Origin: Caballeronia arvi
GTDB lineage: Bacteria; Pseudomonadota; Gammaproteobacteria; Burkholderiales; Burkholderiaceae
DNA: 64,000 bases
Direction of reading: 5' to 3'
Assembly: GCF_001544695.2 (NCBI RefSeq)
Contig: NZ_FCOM02000017.1
Coordinates: forward strand, 84,201-148,200
Numbering within the stretch: the stretch's first letter is position 1; each line of letters opens with the position of its first letter. Both the position numbers and the translations under genes were made by a program. Under the pieces are notes generated by a model. That model was not told the DNA's origin, made no database searches, and saw only the letters and a program-made list of their open reading frames with translations. Below, in pieces: positions 1 through 7,905 of this stretch.

Positions 1-328
1 GCGCCGGACGCAGATTGATGTATTGATCGAACTCGCGGCGAAACTTCAGCAGCGAGCCCCACAGCGAGATATGGTCCGGAACGGTATCGGGCCAGCCCAC
101 TGCGCCGAACAGAATCGCATCGGCGTCCTGCAGTTGGGCTTTCCAGTCGTCCGGCATCATCTGGCCATGCTGCGCGTAGTAGTCGCAGCTTGCCCACTCG
201 ATATGCTGGTACTCGAGCGCGATATCGAAACGCTTGCTGACGGCATCGAGCGCGCGCAATGCTTCGGGCATCACTTCCTTGCCGATGCCGTCGCCGGGGA
301 TCACGGCAATACGATAGGTGCTGGACAT
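1..328 (-). CDS. Tartrate/D-malate-type dehydrogenase, 3' end cut by window edge
   Basis: The first 109 residues of a beta-decarboxylating dehydrogenase of the isocitrate/isopropylmalate dehydrogenase superfamily. The N-terminus (RIAVIPGDGIGKEVMPEAL) is the nucleotide-binding start of this family. The later segment with FGAVGWPDTVPDHISLWG and LLKFRREFDQYINLRP is closest to tartrate dehydrogenase/D-malate dehydrogenase (TtuC/DmlA), NAD-dependent cytoplasmic enzymes that oxidise tartrate or D-malate. The ATG at 328 is preceded by a GGAG ribosome site. The C-terminal two thirds lie beyond the left edge, so substrate residues cannot be checked. It follows an Lrp-type regulator on the same strand after a 106-bp gap. 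Plain isopropylmalate dehydrogenase is the main alternative and is less likely. Confidence 0.85.
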   Translation of the reverse strand, partial: MSSTYRIAVIPGDGIGKEVMPEALRALDAVSKRFDIALEYQHIEWASCDYYAQHGQMMPDDWKAQLQDADAILFGAVGWPDTVPDHISLWGSLLKFRREFDQYINLRPA

Positions 329-434
329 GTGCTACTCCGCGTGAAGTTATAGACGAGTTATCGACGTGAAAAAGCACGCGCGTGCAAATAAGCGCGAGCG
401 TGCGTTCGAACAAAATAAGTTAGAGGCGGGCGCC

Positions 435-932
435 TCAGTGATGGTTCTGCGAGAAGAGCGTTTCGAGCGGGTAATGCGTCTTCACGAACGACGTCTTGAT
501 GATGACGTAGCTGAAGTACTTCTCGATGCCGATACCGCGCTCCAGCAGCCCTTCGATGATGCTTTGGTAATGACTCACGCTGCGCGTGACGAACTTGAGC
601 AGATAGTCGTAACCGCCGCTCGCCAGATGACATTCGACGATCTCGTCGACATCCTTCACGGCATTCACGAAGTTGATGAAGTCCTCGCGGCGATGATCCG
701 CGAGGGTGACTTCCGTGAAAACCACTTGCACGTCGCCGAGCTTTTCGAGCTGAATCTGCGCGCCATAACCTACGATATAACCCGCCTTTTCCAGCCGCTT
801 CACGCGAATCAGGCAAGGGCTGGGCGACAGACCGACCGCATCGGCGAGCTCCACGTTGGTGATGCGCCCGCGCTTCTGCAATTGCGAGAGGATACGCAGA
901 TCGATTCGGTCCAGCTTGCTGTCGTTGCTCAT
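435..932 (-). CDS. Lrp/AsnC family transcriptional regulator
   Basis: A 165-residue protein of normal Lrp/AsnC length. Residues 8-60 form the winged helix-turn-helix (LDRIDLRILSQLQKRGRIT, then VELADAVGLSPSPCLIRVKRL). The rest is the alpha/beta RAM ligand-binding domain, including the conserved YDYLLKF stretch. Family members are octameric DNA-binding proteins that usually answer to amino acids. The gene starts 43 bp after the stop of a class III aminotransferase on the same strand, so it probably senses the substrate or product of that enzyme; this is inference from position. The start codon is an ATG with only a weak ribosome site. Confidence 0.9.
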   Translation of the reverse strand: MSNDSKLDRIDLRILSQLQKRGRITNVELADAVGLSPSPCLIRVKRLEKAGYIVGYGAQIQLEKLGDVQVVFTEVTLADHRREDFINFVNAVKDVDEIVECHLASGGYDYLLKFVTRSVSHYQSIIEGLLERGIGIEKYFSYVIIKTSFVKTHYPLETLFSQNHH

Positions 933-975
933 CGCGGCGGGGTTGGTCTCGCATGTCGGCGGTCGGTCGATGTTA

Positions 976-2385
976 TCACGCAGCCGCGCGCGAACTGAAG
1001 CCCGATCCGCCCTTCAATGCGTCGCGCACCTCGCTTTGCGCGAGAACATCGTCGAGCGTTTTCGTGAGGCGCTCGAACAGCATGTCGAAGTTGGCTTCGG
1101 TATAGCAGAGCGCCGGCGCGAAGCCGAGAATGTTATCGCCGAAAGCGCGAAACACGAGGCCGTTGCCATAGGCTGCTGCCGCGATGCGATCCGGCAGTTT
1201 CAGCGCTGCATCGAAGCCGCGCTTGCTGTCTTTATCGGCGACGAGTTCGAGCGCGCCGAGCAAGCCGCGATGACGCGAATCGCCGACGAGCGGATGCGCG
1301 AGCAATGCATCGAGCCCTTGCGCGAAACGCGGCGCCCGCGCCTGGCCGTTCGCGAGCAGGCCGCCTTCGTGATAGAGCCGCATGACTTCGAGGCCGATGG
1401 CCGCACTCACCGGATGCGCCGAGTACGTGTGACCATGACCGACGGGAGCGGACATGTCACCGCCATCCTTGATGCCCTGATAGACCGCATCGGACATGAG
1501 GACCGCGCCCATCGGCGCATAGCCCGCGGTGAGGCCCTTGGCGACCGTCATCAGATCCGGCTCGACGCCTTCGCCTTCGCACGCGAACAGGGGACCGGTG
1601 CGGCCGAAGCCCGTGATGACTTCATCGGCGACGAAGAGAATGTCGAGCTTGCGGCATGCTTCGCGCATCGCCTTCAACCAGCCTGCGGGCGGCACGATCA
1701 CGCCGCCCGAGCCTTGAATCGGCTCGCAGAAGAAGGCCGCGACATTGTCCGCGCCCAGCTCCGCGACCTTCGCTTCGAGCGCTTGCACGGAAGCCGCGAT
1801 CAATGCGGCGTCGTCGGCGTAGTCGTTGCGATACGCATACGGCGACGGAATGTGATGCTGCGTCGGCAGCGGCAGATCGAAGTTGCGATGGAACGCGGGC
1901 AACGCAGTCAGCCCCGCGCCGATCGACGACGAACCGTGATAGCCGCGTTGCAGCGCGATGAAATGCTTCTTCGAAGGACGGCCGGTCGCGTTGTAGTAGT
2001 GCGTGATGAAGCGCAGCGCCGAATCGACGGCATCCGAGCCGCCGAGCGTGAAGTACACGTGTTGCAGCGATGCGGGCGCGAGCTCGGCGAGCTTCGCGGC
2101 CAGTTCGATCGCGGGCTCGGAGCCGAAGTGGAAATAGCCGGTCGCGTAGGGCAGCTTCGCCATCTGCTTCGCGGCGGCCTCGACGATGCTCGCGTGGCCA
2201 TAACCCGTGTTCACGCACCACAGGCCCGAGAATGCGTCGAGCAGTTCCTTGCCTTCGATATCGCGCAGGAACACGCCATCGGCGGAATCGAGCACGGTGA
2301 CGCCACGCGCCTCATGCGCGCGATAGCTGACGACGGGGTGGATCAGATGTTTGCGGTCGGACTCGACAAGCGATTGGTTCGGCAT
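976..2385 (-). CDS. PLP-dependent class III (omega) aminotransferase
   Basis: A 469-residue enzyme of the class III aminotransferase family (fold type I). Visible marks are the cofactor-contact region GSDAVDSALRF, the LFVADEVITGFGRTG segment carrying the pyridine-binding Asp, and the Schiff-base lysine near residue 283 in TVAKGLTAGYAPMGA. Length and motifs fit omega-amino acid:pyruvate or diamine transaminases; the exact amino donor cannot be read. I take the ATG at 2385, which has an AGAGAG ribosome site, rather than an upstream start adding 17 arginine-rich residues. It is the first gene of a leftward group continuing into the Lrp regulator and the tartrate-dehydrogenase-like gene. Confidence 0.9.
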   Translation of the reverse strand: MPNQSLVESDRKHLIHPVVSYRAHEARGVTVLDSADGVFLRDIEGKELLDAFSGLWCVNTGYGHASIVEAAAKQMAKLPYATGYFHFGSEPAIELAAKLAELAPASLQHVYFTLGGSDAVDSALRFITHYYNATGRPSKKHFIALQRGYHGSSSIGAGLTALPAFHRNFDLPLPTQHHIPSPYAYRNDYADDAALIAASVQALEAKVAELGADNVAAFFCEPIQGSGGVIVPPAGWLKAMREACRKLDILFVADEVITGFGRTGPLFACEGEGVEPDLMTVAKGLTAGYAPMGAVLMSDAVYQGIKDGGDMSAPVGHGHTYSAHPVSAAIGLEVMRLYHEGGLLANGQARAPRFAQGLDALLAHPLVGDSRHRGLLGALELVADKDSKRGFDAALKLPDRIAAAAYGNGLVFRAFGDNILGFAPALCYTEANFDMLFERLTKTLDDVLAQSEVRDALKGGSGFSSRAAA

Positions 2386-2506
2386 GATGCGGCTCTCTCT
2401 TCGCGAAGGGGTCGGAATGGCTCTTGACCGTTTCATACTAGCCGCGAAGCCCCAACGCGCGCATCGCCAAAAAAATCGTCAAAGAGAGCAAATGCGCTTT
2501 TTTCGG

Positions 2507-2537
2507 GGCGTGCGCAGCATTTTGTGCTGCGCACGCC
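2507..2537. terminator. 13-bp perfect hairpin downstream of the GhrA-like gene
   Basis: GGCGTGCGCAGCA and its exact reverse complement flank a TTTTG loop, 12 bp beyond the stop of the leftward reductase gene. On the minus strand the stem is not followed by a T run, so it may be a processing or 3'-end-stabilising hairpin rather than a classical intrinsic terminator. Confidence 0.5.
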
Positions 2538-2548
2538 GTGCGCTGGCT

Positions 2549-3475
2549 TCAGTAGCCGCGCGTGCGGTCGATCGCGCCGATCAGCGGCAGGCCCGCGCGA
2601 TGGCGGCGCAGGTTGTCCAGCACCACATCGACGGCGGTTTCCGGACGCGTCGCGCTCGCGATATGCGGCGTCAGACGGACGCGCGGATGTGTCCAGAAAG
2701 CATGCTCGCGGGGCAAAGGCTCGGGATCGGTGACATCGAGAATCGCGGCATGAAGATGGCCGCTGTTCAACGCGTCGAGCAGATCCGGCTGAACGACGTG
2801 CGGGCCGCGTCCCACGTTGATGAACGATGCGCCTCTCGGCAGCCTGTCGAATACGCGCTTGTCGATGAGACCGCGCGTCGCGTCCGTGAGCGGCAACAGG
2901 CACACGAGGATATCGGTGCGGGCGAGAAAGGCATCGAAAGAATCGGCGCCCGCGAAACATTCGACGCCTTCTATCTCGTGCGCAGAACGGCTCCAGCCCG
3001 CGCAACGAAAGCCGAACAGTTTCAGCGTCTTCAATACGGCGGTGCCGAGCATGCCGAGGCCGAGCACGCCAACGCGGCGCGTCGATGCGGCGCGCACGGG
3101 CATTTCGCGCCATACGCGTTCGCGTTGCAGCGCGGCGTAATCGAAGAGATCGCGATGAATCGTGAGCACCGATTGCGTCACGTACTCGACCATGCCTTCA
3201 ACGATGCCCGGCTCCGTCATCCGCACCACGGCGATATGCGGCGGCACGCCCGAGAGATCGAACTGATCGATGCCCGCGCCCGTCGAGAAGATCACTTCGA
3301 GATTGGGAAAGGTTTGCGTGACATCGGCGGGCGGTTCCCACGCGGCGAGATAGCGCACGGCGGCGGGATCGCCGATATCGGGCCATAAACGGAACGGCAC
3401 GTCCGGCGCTTTCTCCGCGAAGAACTGCGCCCACTGCCTGCCGCGTTCGGGATTGGCTTTATAGAGGATCGTCAT
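2549..3475 (-). CDS. ghrA: Glyoxylate/hydroxypyruvate reductase A-like 2-hydroxyacid dehydrogenase
   Basis: A 308-residue member of the D-isomer-specific 2-hydroxyacid dehydrogenase family, closest in style to GhrA, which reduces glyoxylate and hydroxypyruvate with NADPH in the cytoplasm. The Rossmann motif GVLGLGMLG lies near residue 140. The catalytic triad context is present: Arg in NVGRGPHVVQ, Glu in DVTDPEPLP and His in LTPHIAS. The ATG at 3475 is 4 bp below the stop of the GNAT gene, so the two form an operon; a longer upstream reading would overlap that gene and adds a non-family N-terminus. Other small 2-hydroxyacids are possible substrates. Confidence 0.88.
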   Translation of the reverse strand: MTILYKANPERGRQWAQFFAEKAPDVPFRLWPDIGDPAAVRYLAAWEPPADVTQTFPNLEVIFSTGAGIDQFDLSGVPPHIAVVRMTEPGIVEGMVEYVTQSVLTIHRDLFDYAALQRERVWREMPVRAASTRRVGVLGLGMLGTAVLKTLKLFGFRCAGWSRSAHEIEGVECFAGADSFDAFLARTDILVCLLPLTDATRGLIDKRVFDRLPRGASFINVGRGPHVVQPDLLDALNSGHLHAAILDVTDPEPLPREHAFWTHPRVRLTPHIASATRPETAVDVVLDNLRRHRAGLPLIGAIDRTRGY

Positions 3476-3479
3476 TCGC

Positions 3480-4352
3480 TTAGCCGAGTGCCTGATTGAT
3501 GATCGCGAATTGCGCGACGGATGCATCGCGCGATGGCGCACCGTTGCGAGCCATCTTGATGACCGTATCGACGCGCTTCAGCCCGACGCGTTCGAGCCAG
3601 TCCGCGAGACCGCTTTCGTCCGGCGTGTCGATGCGCGTGAACCCGCCTTCGTTGCGCCCGAGCCAGTGCGCGATGAGCGCTTGCGCGCGGCGCACGTGCT
3701 GTCCATCGTCGGTGACGGAGACCACCGGGCCGATCGCATGGCCGCGCCCGAATTCGCGCATGAGCGCGAAGCCGAGCGCTTCTCCATCGCGTTCGAGCAC
3801 GACGCCTTGCGCGACGTTCAGCAGCGAACGCAGCAGCACGCTTCTGTCGAATCCGCTCGCGCGCGATGCAAGCGCGACGAGCGTTTCAGTGTCGCGCGGT
3901 TCGATCGCGCGAATATGCTCGCCGCGCTGCAAGTCGATGCGCGGCACGGTGAAATCGGCGGATTGATGCTGATGTATCGCACCGATGCGCGTGAAGCCGA
4001 GCTTCGCGTAAAGCGGCTCGCCGGCGGGCGTCGCGTGCAGCACGGTAGTGCGTTCGCCGAGCGCTCCGAGCAGCAGTTCCATCAGCGTGCGGCCGATGCC
4101 CTTGCCCTGGCAATCCGGCGCGACGATCACCATGCCGAGCGATCCGCCGTTCTCGCCGAACGTCCAGAAAAGCGCGGTGCCGACGACACGATCGCCGTCC
4201 TGCGCGACGAAGCCCGCGCCGGCATCGTGGACGAAGCGCCAGTCATCGGCGCGATGCGGCCATTTCACTTCGACCGATAACGCGTGCGCCGCGGGGATAT
4301 CGTCGGCGGTAAAAGGGCGATAGAGAAGAGTGGATGTTTCGGCGGGGGACAC
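3480..4352 (-). CDS. GNAT family N-acetyltransferase
   Basis: A roughly 290-residue protein with an N-terminal GNAT domain. The acetyl-CoA-binding motif A is clear around residues 75-95 (VIVAPDCQGKGIGRTLMELL), followed by the LYAKLGF motif B region. The C-terminal half looks like a second, weaker GNAT-like fold, as seen in many YitI-type proteins of this length. The acceptor is unknown. I prefer the GTG at 4352, which has GGAG six bases upstream; a GTG at 4364 in the same frame is the alternative. It is the first gene of a two-gene operon with the GhrA-like reductase. Confidence 0.8.
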   Translation of the reverse strand: MSPAETSTLLYRPFTADDIPAAHALSVEVKWPHRADDWRFVHDAGAGFVAQDGDRVVGTALFWTFGENGGSLGMVIVAPDCQGKGIGRTLMELLLGALGERTTVLHATPAGEPLYAKLGFTRIGAIHQHQSADFTVPRIDLQRGEHIRAIEPRDTETLVALASRASGFDRSVLLRSLLNVAQGVVLERDGEALGFALMREFGRGHAIGPVVSVTDDGQHVRRAQALIAHWLGRNEGGFTRIDTPDESGLADWLERVGLKRVDTVIKMARNGAPSRDASVAQFAIINQALG

Positions 4353-4421
4353 GGCATGCTCCACGTCAGAGAATGCCGCTTACTTTGACACGCACGCCAT
4401 CGCGCGGATAGGACGATCCTG

Positions 4422-4949
4422 CTATGGATAGTGAACGGCGTCGGGAGACAGGACGGACGCGCCCTGCGTCAGATGCGCTTCTTCGATGCGGTCATCGCCC
4501 ATGAGATGAAACACGGTCTCGCCGCGGGCAAGCAGATAGTCCGCGACGATGCGCCTATGACAGCGCCACCAGACCGCTTCCGAGCACATCACGGCGCAGC
4601 GTTTTTTGCGTCCGAGCTCGATCAGTTGTTCGAGGCCTTCGCGAAAGGAAGCCGAGAGCGCGTAGTCCGCGTAATTGTGAAAGCTCTGGTTCTCCCAGAA
4701 GCCATTCACATCGGGCGCGATGTCTTTCGACTTGGCGCGAAGCCCGCCGAGTTCCTTGATGCGCTCGTATCCGATTCGATGAGGTTCGAGGCTCGCGGGC
4801 AAGGTGTCCGCGTTGAACTGCGGATTCGTTCGGGATTTCGGCACGGTGCGGATATCGACGATCACCTCCACCGCTGCCGTGTGCAGCAGCGTCGCCAGTT
4901 CTTCGACCGTGCGGGTCGAATGGCCGACCGTGTAGAAGGGAAGGTTCAT
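4422..4949 (-). CDS. DUF488 family protein
   Basis: A 175-residue DUF488 protein. Diagnostic features are the N-terminal YTVGHSTRTVEEL, the DIRTVPKSRTNPQFN motif, GYERIKELGG, and a CSEAVWWRCHRRIVADYLL cysteine/histidine motif near the C-terminus. The biochemical role of the family is not established; the Cys-x(8)-Cys-His-Arg segment could bind metal or act catalytically (inference). Its ATG overlaps the stop of the upstream MFS transporter in an ATGA arrangement, so it is probably translationally coupled to that gene. Confidence 0.88.
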   Translation of the reverse strand: MNLPFYTVGHSTRTVEELATLLHTAAVEVIVDIRTVPKSRTNPQFNADTLPASLEPHRIGYERIKELGGLRAKSKDIAPDVNGFWENQSFHNYADYALSASFREGLEQLIELGRKKRCAVMCSEAVWWRCHRRIVADYLLARGETVFHLMGDDRIEEAHLTQGASVLSPDAVHYP

Positions 4950-6154
4950 GCGCGCTTTGCAGCATGCAGCGTGCCGCGCATACCGAGCCAGGCCAGTCCC
5001 GCCGCGCCCAGCGCGAGCGCCGCCACGGCGATCCATAACGCGATGGAGAACGATCCGGTGTGCTCCGCGATCGGCGCGGCGACCAATGGTCCGACGATCT
5101 GCCCGAGGCCATAGGCCGCGGTCGCGTAACCCATCAGGCCGGCGGCGGCCTCGCCGCGCAAACGGCGCGCTTCGCGCATCGCGAACAAGGTGATGGCGGT
5201 GAACGGCAAGCCCAGCAGCAGGCTGCCGAGCCCGAAGCCGAGCGCGGTCGGAAACACGATGCCGAGACAGATGCCGAGCGCCTGAATGACATAGCACGCC
5301 GCCGACAGCAGCCGGTTGTCCCACGACAGCGGCAGCCGCGCGGCGATCAGCGCGCCTGCGATCAGCGCGAGACCGAACGCCGGCCAGAACAGGTCGGGCC
5401 ACGGCGAGCCCGGCAACGCCTGCCGCGCGATCACGGGCAGAAACGTCGCGGTGATGATGTAGCCGAATCCCGCGAGACTGTAGAGGCCGACGAGCCCGAT
5501 GGAATCGGCGCGCGTCGAGGCGGGCGGCGTGTTGTCGGCGGAACGCGCCTGGCTACGCGCCGCCGGTGCCCGGTGCGCGAAAGCCTTCCATACGATGACG
5601 CCCGCCACGCCCGAGCACAGCGCGAAGCCGATCCACACCGATGGCGCGGGCACGTCGAGCGCGGCGGCGACGGCGCCCAGCAGCCCCGTCGCGACGATGC
5701 CCACGCCCGGCCCCGCGTAGATCACGCCGCCGAGGCCGTGCGCGTCGAGTTCCGCGAGCCGTCGCAAGCCCCATTGCGAGGCGAACACGAACGCCCACGC
5801 GCTCCCGACACCCGCCGCGAAGCGGATCGCGGCCCACAGCCAGAAGAGATCGACGACGCCCATCGCGAGCGTCAGCAGGATCGTCGCTGCCAGCGCGAGC
5901 CGCACCATGCGCGCGTGATCGACGCGAATCGCCGCGCACGACAGCGCGCCGATCAGATAGCCGGCGTAGTTCGCCGATGCGAGCCAGCCGCCGTGACGGA
6001 TATCGAGCGCGCCGCTTTTCAGCATCAGCGGCAGGAGCGGCGTGAACGCGAATCGCCCGACGCCGAGCGCCACCGCGAGCACGACGGCGCACGCGAGCGC
6101 GGCGTTTCGCGCGTGATGAGCGGGCAGCGAGGAAGCGTGGGCGGGCGAAGCCAT
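4946..6154 (-). CDS. YbfB/YjiJ family MFS transporter
   Basis: A 402-residue inner-membrane carrier with about twelve hydrophobic segments. The first helix carries LGVGRFAFTPLLPLML, the hallmark of the YbfB/YjiJ branch of the major facilitator superfamily. The substrate is unknown. The ATG at 6154 is chosen over an in-frame TTG seven codons upstream; neither has a strong ribosome site. A LysR gene starts 95 bp away on the other strand, the usual arrangement for a regulator that controls its divergent neighbour. The DUF488 gene is translationally coupled behind it. Confidence 0.88.
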   Translation of the reverse strand: MASPAHASSLPAHHARNAALACAVVLAVALGVGRFAFTPLLPLMLKSGALDIRHGGWLASANYAGYLIGALSCAAIRVDHARMVRLALAATILLTLAMGVVDLFWLWAAIRFAAGVGSAWAFVFASQWGLRRLAELDAHGLGGVIYAGPGVGIVATGLLGAVAAALDVPAPSVWIGFALCSGVAGVIVWKAFAHRAPAARSQARSADNTPPASTRADSIGLVGLYSLAGFGYIITATFLPVIARQALPGSPWPDLFWPAFGLALIAGALIAARLPLSWDNRLLSAACYVIQALGICLGIVFPTALGFGLGSLLLGLPFTAITLFAMREARRLRGEAAAGLMGYATAAYGLGQIVGPLVAAPIAEHTGSFSIALWIAVAALALGAAGLAWLGMRGTLHAAKRA

Positions 6155-6249
6155 AAATGGATCATAGAAGCGCAATGGAACGATCGTAGCTTGACCGCAT
6201 CATCTTGAAAAATGAATAATCGAGATTCGATGCATCTTCGGAAAAGATC

Positions 6250-7122
6250 ATGGATCTTGCAGCGCTGACGATTTTCCGGGCGGTCGTGCGCGAGAACGGC
6301 GTGACGCGCGCGGCGGCCAAGCTCAATCGCGTGCAGTCGAACGTGACGACGCGCATCCGTCAACTGGAGGAAACGCTCGGCACGGACCTCTTCATTCGCG
6401 ATGGCCGCCGTCTCGTGCTGACGCCCGCGGGCGAAACGCTTCTGCCGTATGCGGAACGCCTGCTCGCGCTCGCCGAAGAAGCGCGTCACGCGGTCAGCGA
6501 GAACCGTCCGCAGGGGCGGCTGCGTCTCGGCACGATGGAGAGCACGGCGGCGAGCCGTCTGCCGCGCGTGCTGGCGACGTATCACCAGCGCTGGCCGCAG
6601 GTGACGCTGGAACTGGCGACGGGCGTGACGCGTGCGCTCATCGACAGCGTGCGCGCGTTCGAAATCGACGCGGCGGTGATCGCGCGCCCCATCGAGCCGG
6701 ACGCACTGCCCGCTGAGCAGTTCGAATCCGTGCCGGTGTTTAGAGAAGAACTGGCGCTGATCACGCCGCGCGGGCGGAATCCCACCGCGATGGCCGACGA
6801 TGCGGCCGGGCTGACGCTGGTTGCGTTCGAGCGCGGCTGCGCGTACCGCTCATACGCGATGCGCTGGTACGAGCGGCAGAAGATCAGGCCGGCGCGCGTG
6901 CTGGAGCTGGGTTCGTATCATGCGATCGTCGCGTGCGTGGCGGCGGGCGCGGGCGTCGCGGTCGCGCCGCGCTCGGTGCTCGAACTGGCGCGCCTGGGCG
7001 ATGAAGTCGATCTGCATCCGATGGGCGTGCTCGGCCAGATCGACACGCTGCTGGTCTGGCGCAAGGGGCACTTTTCGGCGGCGCTTAATGCGATGCGGGA
7101 TTTGCTGGCCGAAGGCGCCTGA
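6250..7122 (+). CDS. LysR family transcriptional regulator, divergent from the MFS gene
   Basis: A 290-residue LysR protein. The N-terminal winged HTH is clear (LTIFRAVVRENGVTRAAAKL, VQSNVTTRIRQLEETLG, LFIRDGRRLVLTPAGE). Residues from about 90 form the periplasmic-binding-protein-like effector domain. It diverges from the YbfB/YjiJ-type transporter across a 95-bp intergenic space and is therefore the likely regulator of that carrier. The effector is unknown. It converges with the TetR gene, with a 22-bp gap. Confidence 0.9.
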   Translation: MDLAALTIFRAVVRENGVTRAAAKLNRVQSNVTTRIRQLEETLGTDLFIRDGRRLVLTPAGETLLPYAERLLALAEEARHAVSENRPQGRLRLGTMESTAASRLPRVLATYHQRWPQVTLELATGVTRALIDSVRAFEIDAAVIARPIEPDALPAEQFESVPVFREELALITPRGRNPTAMADDAAGLTLVAFERGCAYRSYAMRWYERQKIRPARVLELGSYHAIVACVAAGAGVAVAPRSVLELARLGDEVDLHPMGVLGQIDTLLVWRKGHFSAALNAMRDLLAEGA

Positions 7123-7144
7123 CGCGAGGATCGGCGTCGATCAT

Positions 7145-7768
7145 CTATTGAAACTGGAAACCCCGCCGCGCATAAAACCGCTGCAATTCATGCTTCTTCG
7201 GCCGCACGCCGGTAAAGACCTCGACATATTCCGGAATCCGCAACATCCGGACGCCCATGTCCTCTTCGCTCTTCGTCGACACATAGCCCGCTTGCGTGAA
7301 ATACGCCACGCGCGCGCGGACGTCCGCGGCGCGCGCTTCATAACCGAAGCGCGTGAACAGAGCCGTGAGCGCCTCGATGCGTTGCGCATCGTCTCGCGCC
7401 ATATGCTCCGCGATTTCCGGCGATTGCTGCGCCCAGCTTCGCATCGCGGCGTCGAAGCGCGAATCGAAGATCGTCTCGTCGAACCAGCAATCGAAGACGT
7501 TCAACATCGCCTCGCACACGCTGTCCGCGTAGGCTTCCGTACGTTCGATCCAGTTGCCCGTGTTCTTCTGTTTCCATCGGTCGAGCAGAGCGGAAAGCAG
7601 TTCTTCGCGATCCTTGAAGAACCAGTAGAAACTCGTTCGCGACAGGTTCAGCTTCTTCGCCAGCGGAAGGATGCGGACCGCTTCCAGGCCGCCTTCGAGC
7701 AGGCTTTCATACGCCGCCTCCAGCCACATGTCGGCTGAACCGCGCACCACGTCCAGCGTCTCGTCCAT
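7145..7768 (-). CDS. TetR family transcriptional regulator
   Basis: A TetR-type repressor of about 207 residues. The N-terminal HTH is visible in LPLAKKLNLSRTSFYWFFKDREELLSALLDRW; the remainder is a helical ligand-binding domain. The ATG at 7768 has a GAGGG site 10 bases upstream; in-frame starts at 7792 (ATG) and 7810 (GTG) are possible. It is divergent from the StcD-like oxidoreductase gene. An inverted repeat of CACTGTACAC between them overlaps the promoter of that gene, so it very likely represses the oxidoreductase gene until a substrate or metabolite is bound. Confidence 0.9.
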   Translation of the reverse strand: MDETLDVVRGSADMWLEAAYESLLEGGLEAVRILPLAKKLNLSRTSFYWFFKDREELLSALLDRWKQKNTGNWIERTEAYADSVCEAMLNVFDCWFDETIFDSRFDAAMRSWAQQSPEIAEHMARDDAQRIEALTALFTRFGYEARAADVRARVAYFTQAGYVSTKSEEDMGVRMLRIPEYVEVFTGVRPKKHELQRFYARRGFQFQ

Positions 7769-7807
7769 TTCGGGTTTTCCCTCGTCAGGCATGCGTTCGT
7801 GTTCATC

Positions 7808-7850
7808 CACTGTACACCATTGTTTCCCTACTTGACACCTGTGTACAGTG
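7808..7850. promoter_or_regulatory. Probable TetR operator: 10-bp inverted repeat
   Basis: CACTGTACAC at 7808-7817 and its exact reverse complement GTGTACAGTG at 7841-7850 are separated by 23 bp. The right half lies between the -35 and -10 boxes of the rightward promoter; the left half lies just upstream of the -35 box and next to the TetR gene's start. This placement suits repression of the oxidoreductase gene and autoregulation. Confidence 0.65.
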
Positions 7851-7860
7851 CTTCTAATCT
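7832..7860 (+). promoter_or_regulatory. Sigma-70 promoter for the StcD-like gene
   Basis: TTGACA (7832-7837), a 17-bp spacer, then TAATCT (7855-7860), about 45 bp upstream of the ATG at 7906. The -35 is perfect and the spacing ideal, so this is a strong candidate. One half of the TetR inverted repeat lies in the spacer. Confidence 0.7.
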
Positions 7861-7905
7861 TGATTCACAACGCCGAATTTTCCTCACTCGCTCCGAAGAG
7901 GCACC

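Noticed and set aside
856..2427. A 523-codon plus-strand open frame opposite the class III aminotransferase
   Set aside because: Antisense shadow typical of high-GC DNA; Arg/Ala-rich, no motif, no ribosome site, and fully covered by a clear enzyme gene on the other strand.
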